64,000 nt of DNA from Balamuthia mandrillaris (Eukaryota > Discosea > Longamoebia > Balamuthiidae). Positions 23,702 to 34,692 of the stretch are shown here, in pieces. A model generated the notes under the pieces. That model searched no databases. It had not been told where the DNA came from and was given only the letters and a program-made list of their open reading frames with translations. Within the stretch, counting starts at the first letter, position 1. Every line of letters begins with the position of its first letter. The stretch lies in contig JAVKOQ010000005.1 in NCBI GenBank assembly GCA_031835245.1, positions 372,001 to 436,000 on the forward strand, given 5' to 3'. The translations under genes and the position numbers were made by a program.

Positions 23702-25580
23702 GGTGAAGGACGCTCATGAAATCTGTGAGGGGTTGTTCCTGGGGTCGGTCGTCAGCGGAAAGGACCTGAAGGGCATCACGGAGGCTGGCATCACGGCTGT
23801 GCTTATCGCTGCTTGTGACATAGAACCGCATTACCCTGCCGTAAAGCTTTTTATTTTTTTTCCTTCTTGTTGTCGTTTTTTCTTGTCCTTTCTTGTCGTT
23901 TCTTTCTTTCTTTCTTGTCGAGTCTTTCGTCCTCTGATATATTTCTGTGGACGAATGGAATAGGAACTTCGTTATCTCGTCTTGCCGAGACTCTTTGACT
24001 CTCGTCTTCAAGACATTCTGTCCTATTTTGAGGAGTGCTTTGCTTTCATCGACTCTGTGCGAAACAGTGGCTCCGCTGTTCTCGTTCACTGGTTCATTTT
24101 CCTTATCCTCTTCGCACTTCTTTTCTTCTTTTTTTCTCCTCTCACACATTTATTTTTTATTTTTTTTTTTTTTTTGCGAATGATAGCATGGCAGGCGTTT
24201 CTCGGTCTGCTTCGATTGTTATCGGTTACTTGATGCGAACACTCGACATGTCCTTTTCAGACGCGTTAACAAAGACCAAAAATATAAGGCCATGTGCGTA
24301 GATACAGATCTGTATAAAAGAAGAGCAAAGAAAGAGAGAAGAATAAGAAGAAAGAAGAATATTGGAACGACTTCTGCATTAACTTTTTTTGTTTTTCGTT
24401 ATAGGGATAGATCCAAACGACGGCTTTATAAGGCAACTCCAACTTTTTGATGCAATGGGCCGTTCTTGTTCTTTCACACCGATTATGGTTACTTCCGACA
24501 AAGACAACGAGAAGAGGGCAGAAGAAAATGTGCCTGGAGATGAAGAACAAGAGGAAGATGATCAGCAGAGAAGGCGGCTAAAGGAAGCATATCTAAAGTA
24601 CCAATCATGGAAGAAAGTTACCATTCGGCAGAGGAGAATGTACGAGGCAGCACAACGATTTTCTCGTTCAGCGCGCATTGAAGCCAGTTTCTTTGCTCGT
24701 TTTCCTGCTTCTCTTTCTTCTTCTTCTAGTGCTGCTTCTTCTGCTTCTTCTACTTCTTCTCTCTCCTCTTCTGCTTATGCTGCCTCTTCCGCAGAGACGA
24801 CTTCGGAAAGAGTGTACCGGTGCAATACTTGTAAACACCCGTTATATACTGAGGAACATCTTATTCCTCACTCTCCATCCTCTTCGGTACTTTCCTGCTT
24901 CTTTTTCTTTCTCTCTTTCTCCTGCCGCTTTTGCCTCTTTATAGGCTCCTCCTGATATGTTTTTTGGTTTCTTTACAAAAAGACCACAAGTTGCAACGTT
25001 GAGTTCATTCAAGCAATAGAATGGATGTTGCATCATCCACCTCGACAGGAAAGAAGTGAAAAGGAACAAACTGAAAACACTAAAGAGGAGCAGGTGTCCT
25101 CCCCGACGAATAAAGGCGAGAAAGAATGCAGCAAAGCAAAGCATAGAACCACTTCTAACAACAACAACGGCATTGACAATGAAAAGCAGACCAAAAACAA
25201 CGATAGAAGTAGTGATAACGTGACCTATCTTTGCAAAGACGACGATGGGGAAGGTGAAGTATCACCAACATCCAAGTGGCTTGGAGTAAAGGACTTGACA
25301 CCACTTGCACGCATGAGTGGATCCTTACTCTGCCCTTGCTGCAGTACGTCTGCTTCATTTTCTCTGTGTCTCTGTCTTTTTATTTTTTGTTCTGCCTCTT
25401 CTTGTTCTCTTCATTAGTTTCTTAAGTGTATTTGAAACAAACGTAACCAAAACAGAAGAGGAAGTTGGCTATTGGAATTGGCTTGGCAATGGGTGTTACT
25501 GCGGTGAGCGCATAGAACCTGCGTTCCTCATTCGGAAGGATCGCTGTTGTTCTCCTCCTTCTCTTACAAAACAAGCTTAG
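23700..25580 (+). CDS. Dual-specificity phosphatase of the YVH1/DUSP12 type
   Basis: YVH1/DUSP12 is a protein phosphatase with a C-terminal zinc-binding domain that acts in 60S ribosome maturation (release of Mrt4) and signalling. Exons: 23700-23840, 23964-24091, 24187-24293, 24405-24886, 24983-25343 and 25456-25580, giving 447 residues. The start MVKDAHEICEGLFLGSVV matches DUSP folds. Splicing of exons 2 and 3 creates the signature HCMAGVSRSA (catalytic Cys90, Arg96). Exon 3-4 splicing gives RPWIDPNDGFIRQL, the usual DUSP segment after the active site. The C-terminus has the YVH1 zinc pattern: YRCNTCKHPLY, then FIQAIEWM, LLCPCC, and GYWNWLGNGCYCG with PAFLIRKDRC. Lys/Asp-rich inserts enlarge it relative to the human protein (340). 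The 5' end abuts a GA repeat, and 5S rRNA lies convergently downstream. Confidence 0.92.
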
Positions 25581-25751
25581 AATTTAACTCTGTTGAGAAT
25601 TTAACCCTATTCCGCTCTACTTCTCTCTCATAGTTTACACATGCACAGATAACAAAATAATTGTTGGCAAGGGCGATGAAGAAACATAGTCTGTGTCCTC
25701 TGTTGATTGTGAAAGATGAGAAACCAGCCATGAAAAAATAAAGCAAAAAAA

Positions 25752-25869
25752 GGATACAGCACGATGGATTCCCGGGTGGTCACCCACCCCAGTACTAACA
25801 TCGCCTGGCGGAGCTTAACTTCGCTGATCGGACGGGAAGCGGTGCTTTCTCCGCAGTATGGCCGTATCC
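25752..25869 (-). rRNA. 5S ribosomal RNA
   Basis: The minus strand reads as a complete 5S rRNA of about 118 nt, starting GGATACGGCCATACTGCGG and ending GCTGTATCC. The two ends pair as a nine-base helix I. Internal landmarks are CACCGCTTCCCGTCCGATC, the A-box region AGCGAAGTTAAGCTC and the C-box region ending GGTGGGTGACCACC. A run of seven T residues (minus strand) follows directly and fits a Pol III terminator. It is a dispersed single copy between protein genes, not part of an rDNA unit or tandem array in this window. Confidence 0.96.
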
Positions 25870-25883
25870 GACGGAGTGCGACC

Positions 25884-25906
25884 TTTCTTGCAGTATGGCC
25901 CTATCC
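25884..25906 (-). repeat. Partial duplicate of the 5S rRNA 5' end
   Basis: Immediately upstream of the 5S gene the minus strand repeats its first 25 bases imperfectly (GGATAGGGCCATACTGCAAG against GGATACGGCCATACTGCGGA). The copy stops before the internal promoter, so it is probably not a gene. Confidence 0.6.
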
Positions 25907-26354
25907 CTCAATTCTTGGGGGGTTTCGCCCTTTCCCCATCCGCGCGCTGCTCAGTGAGACCGGGAAGCAAACGCTACGAGAAGAAATGAAGTGTCCTTTC
26001 TTGGTGCACCACAACAAGGGTGTTAAAAAAGCCATGTAAATTAATAAATAAAAATAATGCTCGCTTATTATTTTTTTTAAACAGAAGAACAAAAACAAAA
26101 AAAAAAAAAACGCGCCCTAAAAGAAAGTGCACTACTTCTCTTCTGTCGTGCTCTTTTTTTTTTTTTTTTGTGTTTCGTTCATCTTGTTGTCTCCCAAGCG
26201 TCTTGTTCTTCCACCCTTGCCCAATTCTCTCCTCATCAGCCTTCGTGTGTGTACAGTTTGAAAAAAAATAATAAACAAATAAAAAAAGACCATCCCTCTG
26301 TACCACTTCTTCTTCCAACGTTGGTCGTCCTTTCTCGCTTTTGCGGGTCCTCGC
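25907..26354. other. Intergenic, no gene seen
   Basis: This contains A/T homopolymer runs and an AT-rich block near 26035-26110. Open frames are low complexity. It lies upstream of the 5S gene and downstream of the PP1-motif gene, both on the minus strand. Confidence 0.4.
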
Positions 26355-27482
26355 TCACTCCTCGCCCCAAAAGTAGAGAGCGGGAGAGACGCCGTCCTTG
26401 TGAGAGGCGGTGCCTTGAAAGCCAGCGCCTAACCCCTCCCACAACTCGAACCATCCGACACTCATTCCAAACACCAGTTTGTCATTGTTGTTGTTGTTCG
26501 TGTTCGTTGTGGTATCTATATTGGCCGTCAGCGATTTGGCTTCCATTGATGTGGCTGAGCCAGCAAAGTAAGAAGAAAGAGAAGACCACCACGATGACGA
26601 AGAAGAGGCAGTTTCTTCGGTGGTTGTGGAAGCAGCTGCAGCAGCAGGAGAGGAAGGAGAGACCGAAGGAGAAGAAGGAGAAGCGGCGGAAGAAGAACGT
26701 TTCGTTTGGTCAACAAGCTCTCTTGAAGTAAACGAAGAGTGGCGATGAATGTGAGGCTGCGGGAAGCGAGCAGAAGGAGAAGGGCAAGAAGCGGGTCGTT
26801 GCTGATGATGTCTATTGTGTTTTCGCGGCGACGTTTGCTTGGTTTTGTGAAGGTGAGCTTTAGGAGAAGTGGCTTGCTCTGGGGGTTGTTCTTGTTGTTG
26901 CTGCTGTTGCTCGTGTTCTCGACGAGCCAAAGCCATGTGCTCCTCCAGCCGTTCCTCCATCTGCTTCAACTTTTGTCGGTGCTGTTGTTCCATGAAGCCC
27001 GTGCCGTCCCCAAAGTTGATCGTCATGGTGGTCGTCAGCTGTTCTCCTGCGTTTGGTGCTTCATTGTGGTTATTGTTAGCGGTGGTGAGGTCAGGAGGAA
27101 GAGTGGTGGTTGTGGTGGCGGTGATCTTTAGACAAGAGTGAAGCGGGCGTTTGTCGTCCTCCAAAGCCGGGCGTTGTGGTTCTTGCTGCGGTTGCTGCTG
27201 TTGTTGCTCTTCTTGACAGTAGGTACAAATCGGCTCAGCAAAGCTGACCCTTTTCCGCGGGCGACGCTTCTGCAGCAAAGTCATCGTCGTGGCGCCAGCG
27301 TCGGTCGAGGGCGACTCCGTTTCTGATGGAAGCTTGTCCTCTGCGGTTTGTGGCTGCTTCTCCACGGCAGAAGGGGATTGCGGGGAGGGGCGTTGTTCAG
27401 GGGGTTTCTCTTCGGCCTCGCTGCCGCTGGTGCCTTGTAGCAGAGGGAGAAGAACGACCGAGGAGGAGGAGGAAGAGGCCAT
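26355..27482 (-). CDS. Low-complexity protein with a PP1-docking (RVxF) motif
   Basis: A single-exon frame of 375 residues starts at the first true ATG (27482, MASSSSSSVVLL). The frame extends upstream only through a non-ATG codon. I do not recognise the family. Near residue 75 it has RPRKRVSFAEPICTYC; KRVSFA is a classic RVxF docking motif for protein phosphatase 1 with basic residues before it. The rest is Gln/Pro-, Thr/Asn- and His-rich, with a short predicted coiled coil (HRQKLKQMEERLEEHMALAR) and a Ser-rich segment. A compact, non-repetitive C-terminus (FGMSVGWFELWEGLGAGF ... ALYFWGEE) may be a small folded element. No signal peptide is present. A role as a PP1 regulatory or targeting subunit is inference from the motif. 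Confidence 0.65.
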   Translation of the reverse strand: MASSSSSSVVLLPLLQGTSGSEAEEKPPEQRPSPQSPSAVEKQPQTAEDKLPSETESPSTDAGATTMTLLQKRRPRKRVSFAEPICTYCQEEQQQQQPQQEPQRPALEDDKRPLHSCLKITATTTTTLPPDLTTANNNHNEAPNAGEQLTTTMTINFGDGTGFMEQQHRQKLKQMEERLEEHMALARREHEQQQQQQEQPPEQATSPKAHLHKTKQTSPRKHNRHHQQRPASCPSPSARFPQPHIHRHSSFTSRELVDQTKRSSSAASPSSPSVSPSSPAAAAASTTTEETASSSSSWWSSLSSYFAGSATSMEAKSLTANIDTTTNTNNNNNDKLVFGMSVGWFELWEGLGAGFQGTASHKDGVSPALYFWGEE

Positions 27483-28502
27483 TTGTTTTTGGTGTGTGGT
27501 ATTTTTTTTTTCTTTCAAGGGGAGAAGAGAAAAGGTCTGGGAGAATGCAGGCCTAGATGACGAAGATGGACAAAAAAACGTTTTTTTTTTCTCCAATCGA
27601 GAACAGACGCACGAAAAAAAAAATTGAGGAGGGAGTTGATTGATTTTTAAGGAAGAGGACGAGAAGAGAGAGAACGAAAGACAGCGTTTCTCTCTCTCTC
27701 TCTCTCTTCACTCTCTCAATCCCTTCCTTCTAATGTGTGTGTTTGCGTTTGTGTTTGTAGAGTTGAAAGAAAGGAGGTGGACGAAGAAGAAAATAAAAAG
27801 CAACTATGAAAATAGCAGCAATAGGAAGTAGCAGAGATGAAACCAACAAAAAAAGAGGAAAGAGGATGACTAGAAATGAGTGGTGTTGCTTCCAGATTTT
27901 TTCTCTTCTTTTTGCGTGCCACTCCTTTCTTTTCTTCTCTTTTGGGTTGTCATACGTATCAAACCGTCAAAAACAAAAAAAAAGAGCGCTGATCTCGGGG
28001 TTTGCCTTTCCGCGTGTCGCACCTTCCTGGGGCCAGCACGGCGGTATATGGGGAATTCACGGTTCACAGTTACCATGGAAAAGGTACGGAAAATGTCCAA
28101 CCTTGGTTGTCTCAGATTTTGCTGTGCGATTGGCGTTAGGTTGAGATGCGCTTTGAAATGCCTAAAAAAGGAAAGTTGTAACCATGCAATATCCCCGAAA
28201 GTCCACGTCACGTTTGAGCGAAAAGACGGCGAAATTCTACAGCATTTATCGCTTATTTGGAATAGCGGGCATGTCTGGCATAGCATTATGGGTGCGAAAA
28301 AAAGAATGTTAGGAATTCATAGAATGTGTCCACAAATACAGGAGAACAGTTTTTGCTCATGATGATTGTCACGTCGACATTGGAAAATCTCTTCACGTCG
28401 ACATCAAAACACCTGCACGGTGTACAAAGAATGTTTGAAATTCATAGAATGTGTCCACAAAAAATACGAAAAGAAAGGCAGTGATCCGTGAGAGAGAAAA
28501 AG
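27483..28502. promoter_or_regulatory. Long divergent intergenic region with repeated elements
   Basis: No gene is supported in about 1 kb. It contains a short CT repeat (27690-27720), a GT-rich patch, two CGTCGACAT sites (near 28371 and 28395), and a 23-base direct repeat (AATTCATAGAATGTGTCCAC core) at about 28313-28335 and 28439-28461 flanking those sites. The stretch 27990-28340 is non-repetitive, mid-GC and unexplained. Confidence 0.45.
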
Positions 28503-28852
28503 ATGGCGACGCCTTTGCACAGCCCGGTCAGCCCCGCCTTGTATTCCAACCTCGCTATCTCCTTGACGGCTGTTGGCATTCTTTTTCTCGCCTACTTCCT
28601 CGTGTATGTATATCACAAAATCATCATGTGACCCTCCCCAACAAACCACCGCCACAAAAAGCTTGCTACCAACTAATCCATCATCCATTTGTTTTTTCTC
28701 TCGCTCGATTATTTTTTTTTGGCTTGTGCAGCTATGAGCTTACGACCAGAAAGAGAAATATCGGGCTGGAACTGCTGATCGCGCTCCTCTCTTCGGTATT
28801 CTTGGGCTTTGGCACCCTGTTTGTCCTCCTTTGGACCGGCGTCTACGTTTGA
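28503..28852 (+). CDS. TMEM258/OST5-like oligosaccharyltransferase subunit
   Basis: TMEM258 is a small two-pass ER membrane subunit of the oligosaccharyltransferase complex, which transfers N-glycans to nascent proteins. Two exons, 28503-28603 and 28732-28852, give 73 residues, close to human TMEM258 (79). The splice restores VYELTT across a phase-2 junction. Recognisable positions are [19 protein letters not shown], then [12 protein letters not shown] and the second helix ending [15 protein letters not shown], which matches the family C-terminus (FLLLWVGIYV in animals). The intron is 128 nt. Two GTCGACAT sites lie 100-130 bp upstream. Confidence 0.93.
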
Positions 28853-29057
28853 AGCGCATGAGATGAAAGTCATTTGAGACGAACCGCCCTGTGCCACGAA
28901 ACCGATCGTAGTTTCTTTCTTTCATTCTTTCTCCTCTGCCACAAATAATAATAAAAAAAAAACAAAAATATCTTTTTCTTTTCGTTGTCGTTCTTTATTT
29001 TTTTAAACTTTTGTTCGATCGAAGCGACTTTACCACCACTTGTCCCTTCACATTTTT

Positions 29058-31984
29058 TCAGAAATGAAGAGACTTGTCGTACATGACAAAGGCCTCGATG
29101 GCCTCGTACTCGGGCAAGCCTAGCGCATCGTAGAGAGCGGCCGTCGCTCTGTTTCTAGCTTCGGAACGTTGCCAGAATTCACCTGATCGTTTTTTTTATT
29201 GTTGTCAAACCACTGAAGAAGAAAGAAGAAAGAAAGCGAAGGGACAAGAAGGAAGAAGGAAGAAGGGGGCGGGAAGCAGGAAGAAGGAAGGAAGGAAAAA
29301 GAAGGAAGAAGAAAGAAAGAAGAAGAGAAGGAAAAAACATACGAGAATCATTGCCGGGAAATGGGGCCACGTCCTTTTGGGACTGGTGCTTGAAGATGGC
29401 ATATCTCTTCTTCTGCAGCTCCTCCGGCGATAGCGGCACCGCCATATGTATCTTCTCCGGCTCCCACTCTTGCCACGCCCCTCGATACAGCCACACCTCC
29501 GTCCTTTGATCCACGAACCATCTTTCTTCCTCCTTTTCTTCTTCCTTCTTGCCTTCCTCCGAACGTTGTTGCAAACGATCGATGGCGGCTAAGATGGCTT
29601 GCAAGCAAACGCGATGGGTGCCGTGCGGATCGGAGAGGTCCCCTGCCGCGTAAATCTGATGCGGCTTGATGGCGTCCATCAGCCGTAGCACCAGCTGAAT
29701 GTCTTCTTCTCCCAACGGTTTCTTCCGCACCTTACCCGTCTCGTAGAACGGTAACTCCAGGTTGTGAATGCGTTCTGGGGCAACGCCGCAGTAACGAGCC
29801 GCCTCGCGTGCCTCCACGCGACGTACCAATCCTTTCACAAGTTTGAGCTCCTCGCAGTCCGGTTGGGCGGGTTGCTTGGAGGCGATGAATTGCTCGATGG
29901 TGGATTCGATGGATTGCACGCGGGAGAGAACATCTGCGGAAGAGGAGGAGATGCCAAAGAGCTTGATGAACTCAGTAGCAAAATGGGCAAAGCTGCGCGC
30001 GTGATCGTCCCATACTGTTTTGTTCAGAGTAACAAAGTCAGAAAAGGACGTGAAGAAGAGAAGAGAGAATAAAGGAAGCAGAAAAGAGGAAGTAACCTGC
30101 AATGTTGCCAGTAGTTTGGTAACAAACATGGACTTCGTGGCCTTGTTCAGCAAGGCGGATCAACGTGCCTTTGTAATTTTGGTTTTAACGCGCATAAGAG
30201 AAAGAATCGTAAACTCAATGGAAGGTGACGGGAGAAGAGTAAGAATGAACAAATGAAACAAACCTCCCATGGAGATGACATCGTCATCAGGGTGAGGAGA
30301 GAAGACGAGCACACGCTTGGGGAACGTAGCGTTTTTGCCGGTGGTAGGACCTGTGCTCTTACCTCCAGGCCAACCAGTTATAGTTCCGCTCAAGTGGCGA
30401 AAGACGCGAATGTTGATGTTATAAGCTGATCCGCGTTGCTGTTATCATTGTTAAGTTTGAACACACAGCACAGAAAGAAAGAGAAAAAAATTGACCTTAA
30501 TCAGTTGCAGAAGATGGTGCTTGCTGTAGTCTTCCTCAGTGAGCCGGAGGATTGGCTTCTTGGTGGCCAATGCCAACCTACATTACACATTCTCAGGTTA
30601 GTGCGCATCATCCTGCACAACAAGAGTTGAATTACAGGAGAAAATAACAAGGAAGCATCACGTACCAAATAACAGCTTTACGCTCCATAAAGTCATCATA
30701 ACGGAGACTACTGGCAGCTCCACCTAACATCCAAGGACACTTGAACCTCGTCAACTCAGCACCAGCTGCCTCATCTGCGACGACCACACAGTTGTCATGC
30801 TTTTGGAGGAGAGAAACCGGAACATTGGGAGTGACATCGCCTTCTACCAACGAACGGATGACTTTAGCTTTGCCCTCGCTGAATGCCATTGCTATGACTT
30901 CAGTGCTATCCAACAACCAACCCAAATCTGTTTATTTATGGAAGTAAGAGGAAAGAAGGAAAGAAGGACGGAAAGAAACAAACCCAAAGTGACTCCATGA
31001 TTGGGAACATGGTTGACGCCAAAGAAGTCGCTGGCAGCCGAAACCCTCGTTCCTTGCTCCAGTTCCACCAGCATTACTCCGCTCTTGACCGACGTCTCCC
31101 ACTTGTTCCCATTCCAGGTTCGACCCCGTCGCACCGACGGCCCTTTCTTCTTCAGCTGCTCCTGCTCTGTAGCTTTGCTCACTTCCTTGTTCGACTTTTC
31201 CTCTGGTTTTTTGCCGCTGTTGTCGGCGAAAGAGGAGGAGGAGGCTTCTCCTGGCTCATTGAAGCCAACGCGGCCACCGCTCGACATGCCGATCAAGAAG
31301 AGGTCGATGGGAAAGTGTTTGTGGAGGAGAGAGGCATACTCCTCGCACTTCTTCTCCATCTCTTCCATCGGAGCGGTACAATCCGGATAGTGCACATTTT
31401 CTGTTGGTACGGTTTTAAGCAAGTTAGCAGAAACACGTATGCAAACATTTTCGAAAAAAACAAAACAAAAGAAAAGAGAAAAGAGAAAAAAGAAAACAAA
31501 CAAAAAAAAAAAACAACAAACCAGGTAAAATGTCGACATGCTCCAGGAGGTGAGAGTGGAGCCAGTTCTGGAGGCTTTGCAGCGCGGAGGGGGCCATAGG
31601 GTAGTACTCATGCAGGGTGAAGGTGACCACGTTGCGGAAGCTGAGGCCTTCCTCCTGGTGCTGACGGACCAGCTCCTCGTAGACCCCAGCCAGAGCCGAG
31701 TCCGCGGTCAAGCCCAAAACCACCTTGCTGCTGCTGCTGCATAGCTCCTCCGATGATGCGTCGGCGGAGGAGGGCGGCGGCGTTTTGCTGCGGATGAGCT
31801 GCGCCACGTGGTTGGCCACCGATTGGGTAGCAGCGTTGCAAGGGCCGTAGACAAAGGTCGGGAGCTTTTCTTTCTGGCGGAGGTTGGTGGGCGGGGTGGA
31901 GTCCAACGGCGTCAGGAGCCCTTGGTTGGAAAGAACGGGGGCAGCCGAGTAGGAGACGCGCAAGGAAGAAGGTGGTTGTTGCAT
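29058..31984 (-). CDS. NagB-like / LmbE-like (PIG-L type deacetylase) fusion protein
   Basis: Eight exons (31984-31522, 31400-30984, 30927-30666, 30577-30496, 30438-30264, 30168-30097, 30014-29343 and 29182-29058) encode 755 residues. The N-terminal half (about 40-390) is a glucosamine-6-phosphate deaminase/isomerase fold with the FNEP motif at 201-204. Other NagB catalytic positions are altered: DEY reads HEY (His125), and the DGH of the GxDGHIAFNEP motif reads GGR (196-198). The C-terminal half is a LmbE/PIG-L metal-dependent deacetylase domain with SPHPDDDVISMGG (about 453-466) and SDPHGTH (about 618-624), the expected zinc ligands. The same fusion is known from Bacteroidetes. A deacetylase on GlcNAc-type substrates is plausible, while the isomerase half may be regulatory. 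An Arg/Lys-rich, Ser-rich insert separates parts of the NagB half. The gene is divergent from a BTB/T1 gene. Confidence 0.88.
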
Positions 31985-32572
31985 CTCTCGCTCCGCTGCT
32001 ACCTTTTTCTTTCGTCCGGGCTCCTCCTCGTTTGGGCTTGGTGTTCCTCGTGGTGCTTTGCGGCGTTTCTTCTATTTTCTGCCCAGGGGTACCTTATATG
32101 GTATTTTGTCGACGCTACTTTACTGCTTCTAGCTCTTGTCCTGTCTCGGCGTCCACCCAAGAAATTAAGATTTTTGATTGGATGAAATCCATAGTTGGTG
32201 AAAATCTCATGTCCCGTCTCGTGTCTATCTCGGAGTATGATTTCTGATTGGATCAAATTCAAAGAACTTTTAGTATCTCATGTCTTGTCTCGTGTCCATC
32301 CGGAGTGCGATTTTTGATTGGATGAATTATCAATCGTTATAGCCAGGCGGGATTACGGACACCGGAAGTTCCAGCACAAAGCAAGAAAGAAGTGAACATC
32401 GCCATTCGTCACCCCATTTTTTTTTCTTTTCTTTTTAGTTGTTATTTTATTTTTCAGCGACAGTATAACGAGAACTTCTATTTTTATTTTATTTTTTTTT
32501 TGTGTTTTTTCGTTTGCCTCGTCTTCTTCTGAAGCTCAAAAAAAAAAAACTCAACAACACAACAAATAAACG
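31985..32572. promoter_or_regulatory. Divergent promoter with three 72-bp repeats
   Basis: No gene is seen. From 32137 to about 32335 a unit of 71-73 bp occurs two and a half times, with starts near 32137, 32210 and 32281. Each begins TGTCcYGTCTCG and holds TTGATTGGAT, which on the minus strand is ATCCAATCA, a CCAAT-box match. The boxes face the NagB-LmbE gene. A TGTCGACG site is at about 32108. The last 170 bp before the BTB/T1 ATG are T-rich, then A-rich. Confidence 0.6.
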
Positions 32573-32913
32573 ATGACGACCTCCGCTTGTTCATCGTCGT
32601 CGTCGTTCTCCTCCTCTTCCTCTTCCTCTTCTTCTTTTGGAGGAGTTTCGGGAGGAGATTGGTTGAAGTTAAATGTCGGTGGCAAAGTCTTTCACACCAC
32701 ACGGACAACCTTGGCTAATGACAAACGCAGCATGTTGGCCAAGCTTTGTGGCATCGGAGATGACGGTTCAGCGATAGAGTGGCAGACCACACGAGACTCG
32801 GAGGGGTGTTACATGATTGACAGAGACCCGGATTACTTTCAACCACTGCTGAATTATTTGAGGACTGGCAAACTTGTCATCAACGCGCCTCTCAGCCCTG
32901 CTGGTATTTGTTT

Positions 32914-32959
<46 letters not shown>

Positions 32960-33114
32960 TTTCTCTCTCTCCTGCTCTCTCTCTCTCTCTCTCTCTCTTT
33001 CCTCGTCTTCTTCTCCTCTCCTCCTTTCATGGGAAGAAAGAAGAGAGCAGGTACGACTGCGGCTGCAGCTCCTCTCTCTCTCCCTCTCCTTTCTCCCTTG
33101 CTCTCTCTCCCCTT

Positions 33115-33162
<48 letters not shown>

Positions 33163-34497
33163 CCTCTTAGCTTCTCCAAACAAAAAAAAGGAGTATTGGA
33201 GGAGGCACGCTACTACAACATTAAAGGAGCAGTAAGGCTGTTGGAGCGACGGTTGAAGAAGACCTACCACCAAGAGGACCGGCGCCAACACGTCTGCGTT
33301 ACCTACGACGAGTTTGGAGGCTTTCCTGTCACTATAGAGGGTCCTGTGGCCCCTTCTATCCTGCAAGAGCTAAACGGAGGAGTCATTCCCACCAAATCCA
33401 AGTCCAGGTCTCTCGTATGGGGTACTGGCAATGAATGGTACTAGGCGTTGTGGTTGTTGTTGGTGTCGTTGTCGTTGTTGTTGTTGTTCTTTCTTCTTTC
33501 TTCTTTGGCTTTCTCACCACTTTTTTTGTCCACAACAATAAGGCATTTGAGCAGAGGTAACTCACTGGCAAAGATATTCGATGCACTAGCAACTGAAGGA
33601 TGGAAGCTACGAACGTCATGCGGAGCCGGAGCAGGAGGAGAATGGGAGAACTCTGCTTTTGAGAATAGAAACTACATCTTCATTCTCACTCGTCGATTGC
33701 CACCTACATCCTCTTCATCTTCTGACTGTGACTTCGGCATTCATGATGATTCTTTCTTTAGCGACAGCAACGATGAAGCGGGAGATGACGACGACGGCGA
33801 TGATGGAGAAGGTTCGGAGTCGGATGGATTGTATATATCACCTTCCTCTAGTCTTTCTTCCTCCAGTCCTTCAACAGCAAACACAACAGCATCTCTTTGC
33901 ACAACAAACATTCAAACAACGTCAAACGGAGACAGCAAAGAACAAGATAGAAGGAGAAGAGCACGGGGTCGAAGCAAACAGAAAGAAAAAGCAGAAGAAG
34001 AAAAAGAAGGAGACTCCATTTCTGTAAATAATTCCAACACAGAAGAAGAAGAAAACGAAGATAAAGAAGACGAAGCAGAAGGACATCACCGGATAGTAGA
34101 AACTGAAGAAGAATCTGTCTTCTCTTCTGCTCATGAAAATCAAAGAAGAGGATGGGGCAGAGCTCATCTTCATGTTACCGGAAGCGGTCCAAACAGTGGC
34201 AATGGCAGCTCTTCCTCTCGACATGACGACAAGAAAAGAGGACAGGGGGGAAAGGAGAAAGCTAAGGACAAGAAACAAACGACATTCAAGTTGGAGAAAG
34301 CAGAAAAGAAAAAGGTCAAACGGAAAGAAAAAGAAGAACGGAAACGCCGAGCATTGTCCTCTAGTTCCTCTTCTTCTGGTTATTCTTCTTCTGGAAGTGA
34401 TGGAAGCGGTGGAGGGACTGGAAGTGTTTCTTTGAGAAGTGGTAGAAGGGCTATTGTAAGCAAAACTCGTTCTATTGCTTCTTCTTCAGGGACATAA
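32573..34497 (+). CDS. BTB/POZ T1-domain (KCTD-like) protein
   Basis: Three exons, 32573-32903, 33191-33407 and 33543-34497, encode 500 residues. After a poly-Ser N-terminus, residues 28-150 are a potassium-channel tetramerisation (T1/BTB) domain: WLKLNVGGKVFHTTRTTL, then a YMIDRDPDYFQPLLNYLRTG stretch and VLEEARYYNI. Such domains form oligomers and often act as cullin-3 substrate adaptors; no channel helices are present. A middle segment (SLAKIFDALATEGWKL ... NRNYIFIL) resembles the post-BTB region of KCTD proteins. The last 230 residues are Asp/Glu/Lys/Ser-rich, with a basic KKVKRKEKEERKRR block that could direct nuclear import. The first intron is packed with CT repeats and ends in an A-rich acceptor. 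Confidence 0.85.
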
Positions 34498-34692
34498 AAG
34501 TTTCTTCATTTAACACGTTTACACAAGTTTAGCGAGGAGAAGCCATACCATTACTGATATTATTATTTTTATTCTTCTGACTTTTTATACAAGATACTTT
34601 TACTTCTTACAACAATCCAGGAAAATTATAGAAACCAGTGGACGCCCTTGCGATGGGAAGTCACAAAGTTGCTTCCAATGAAGACAGGAGGC

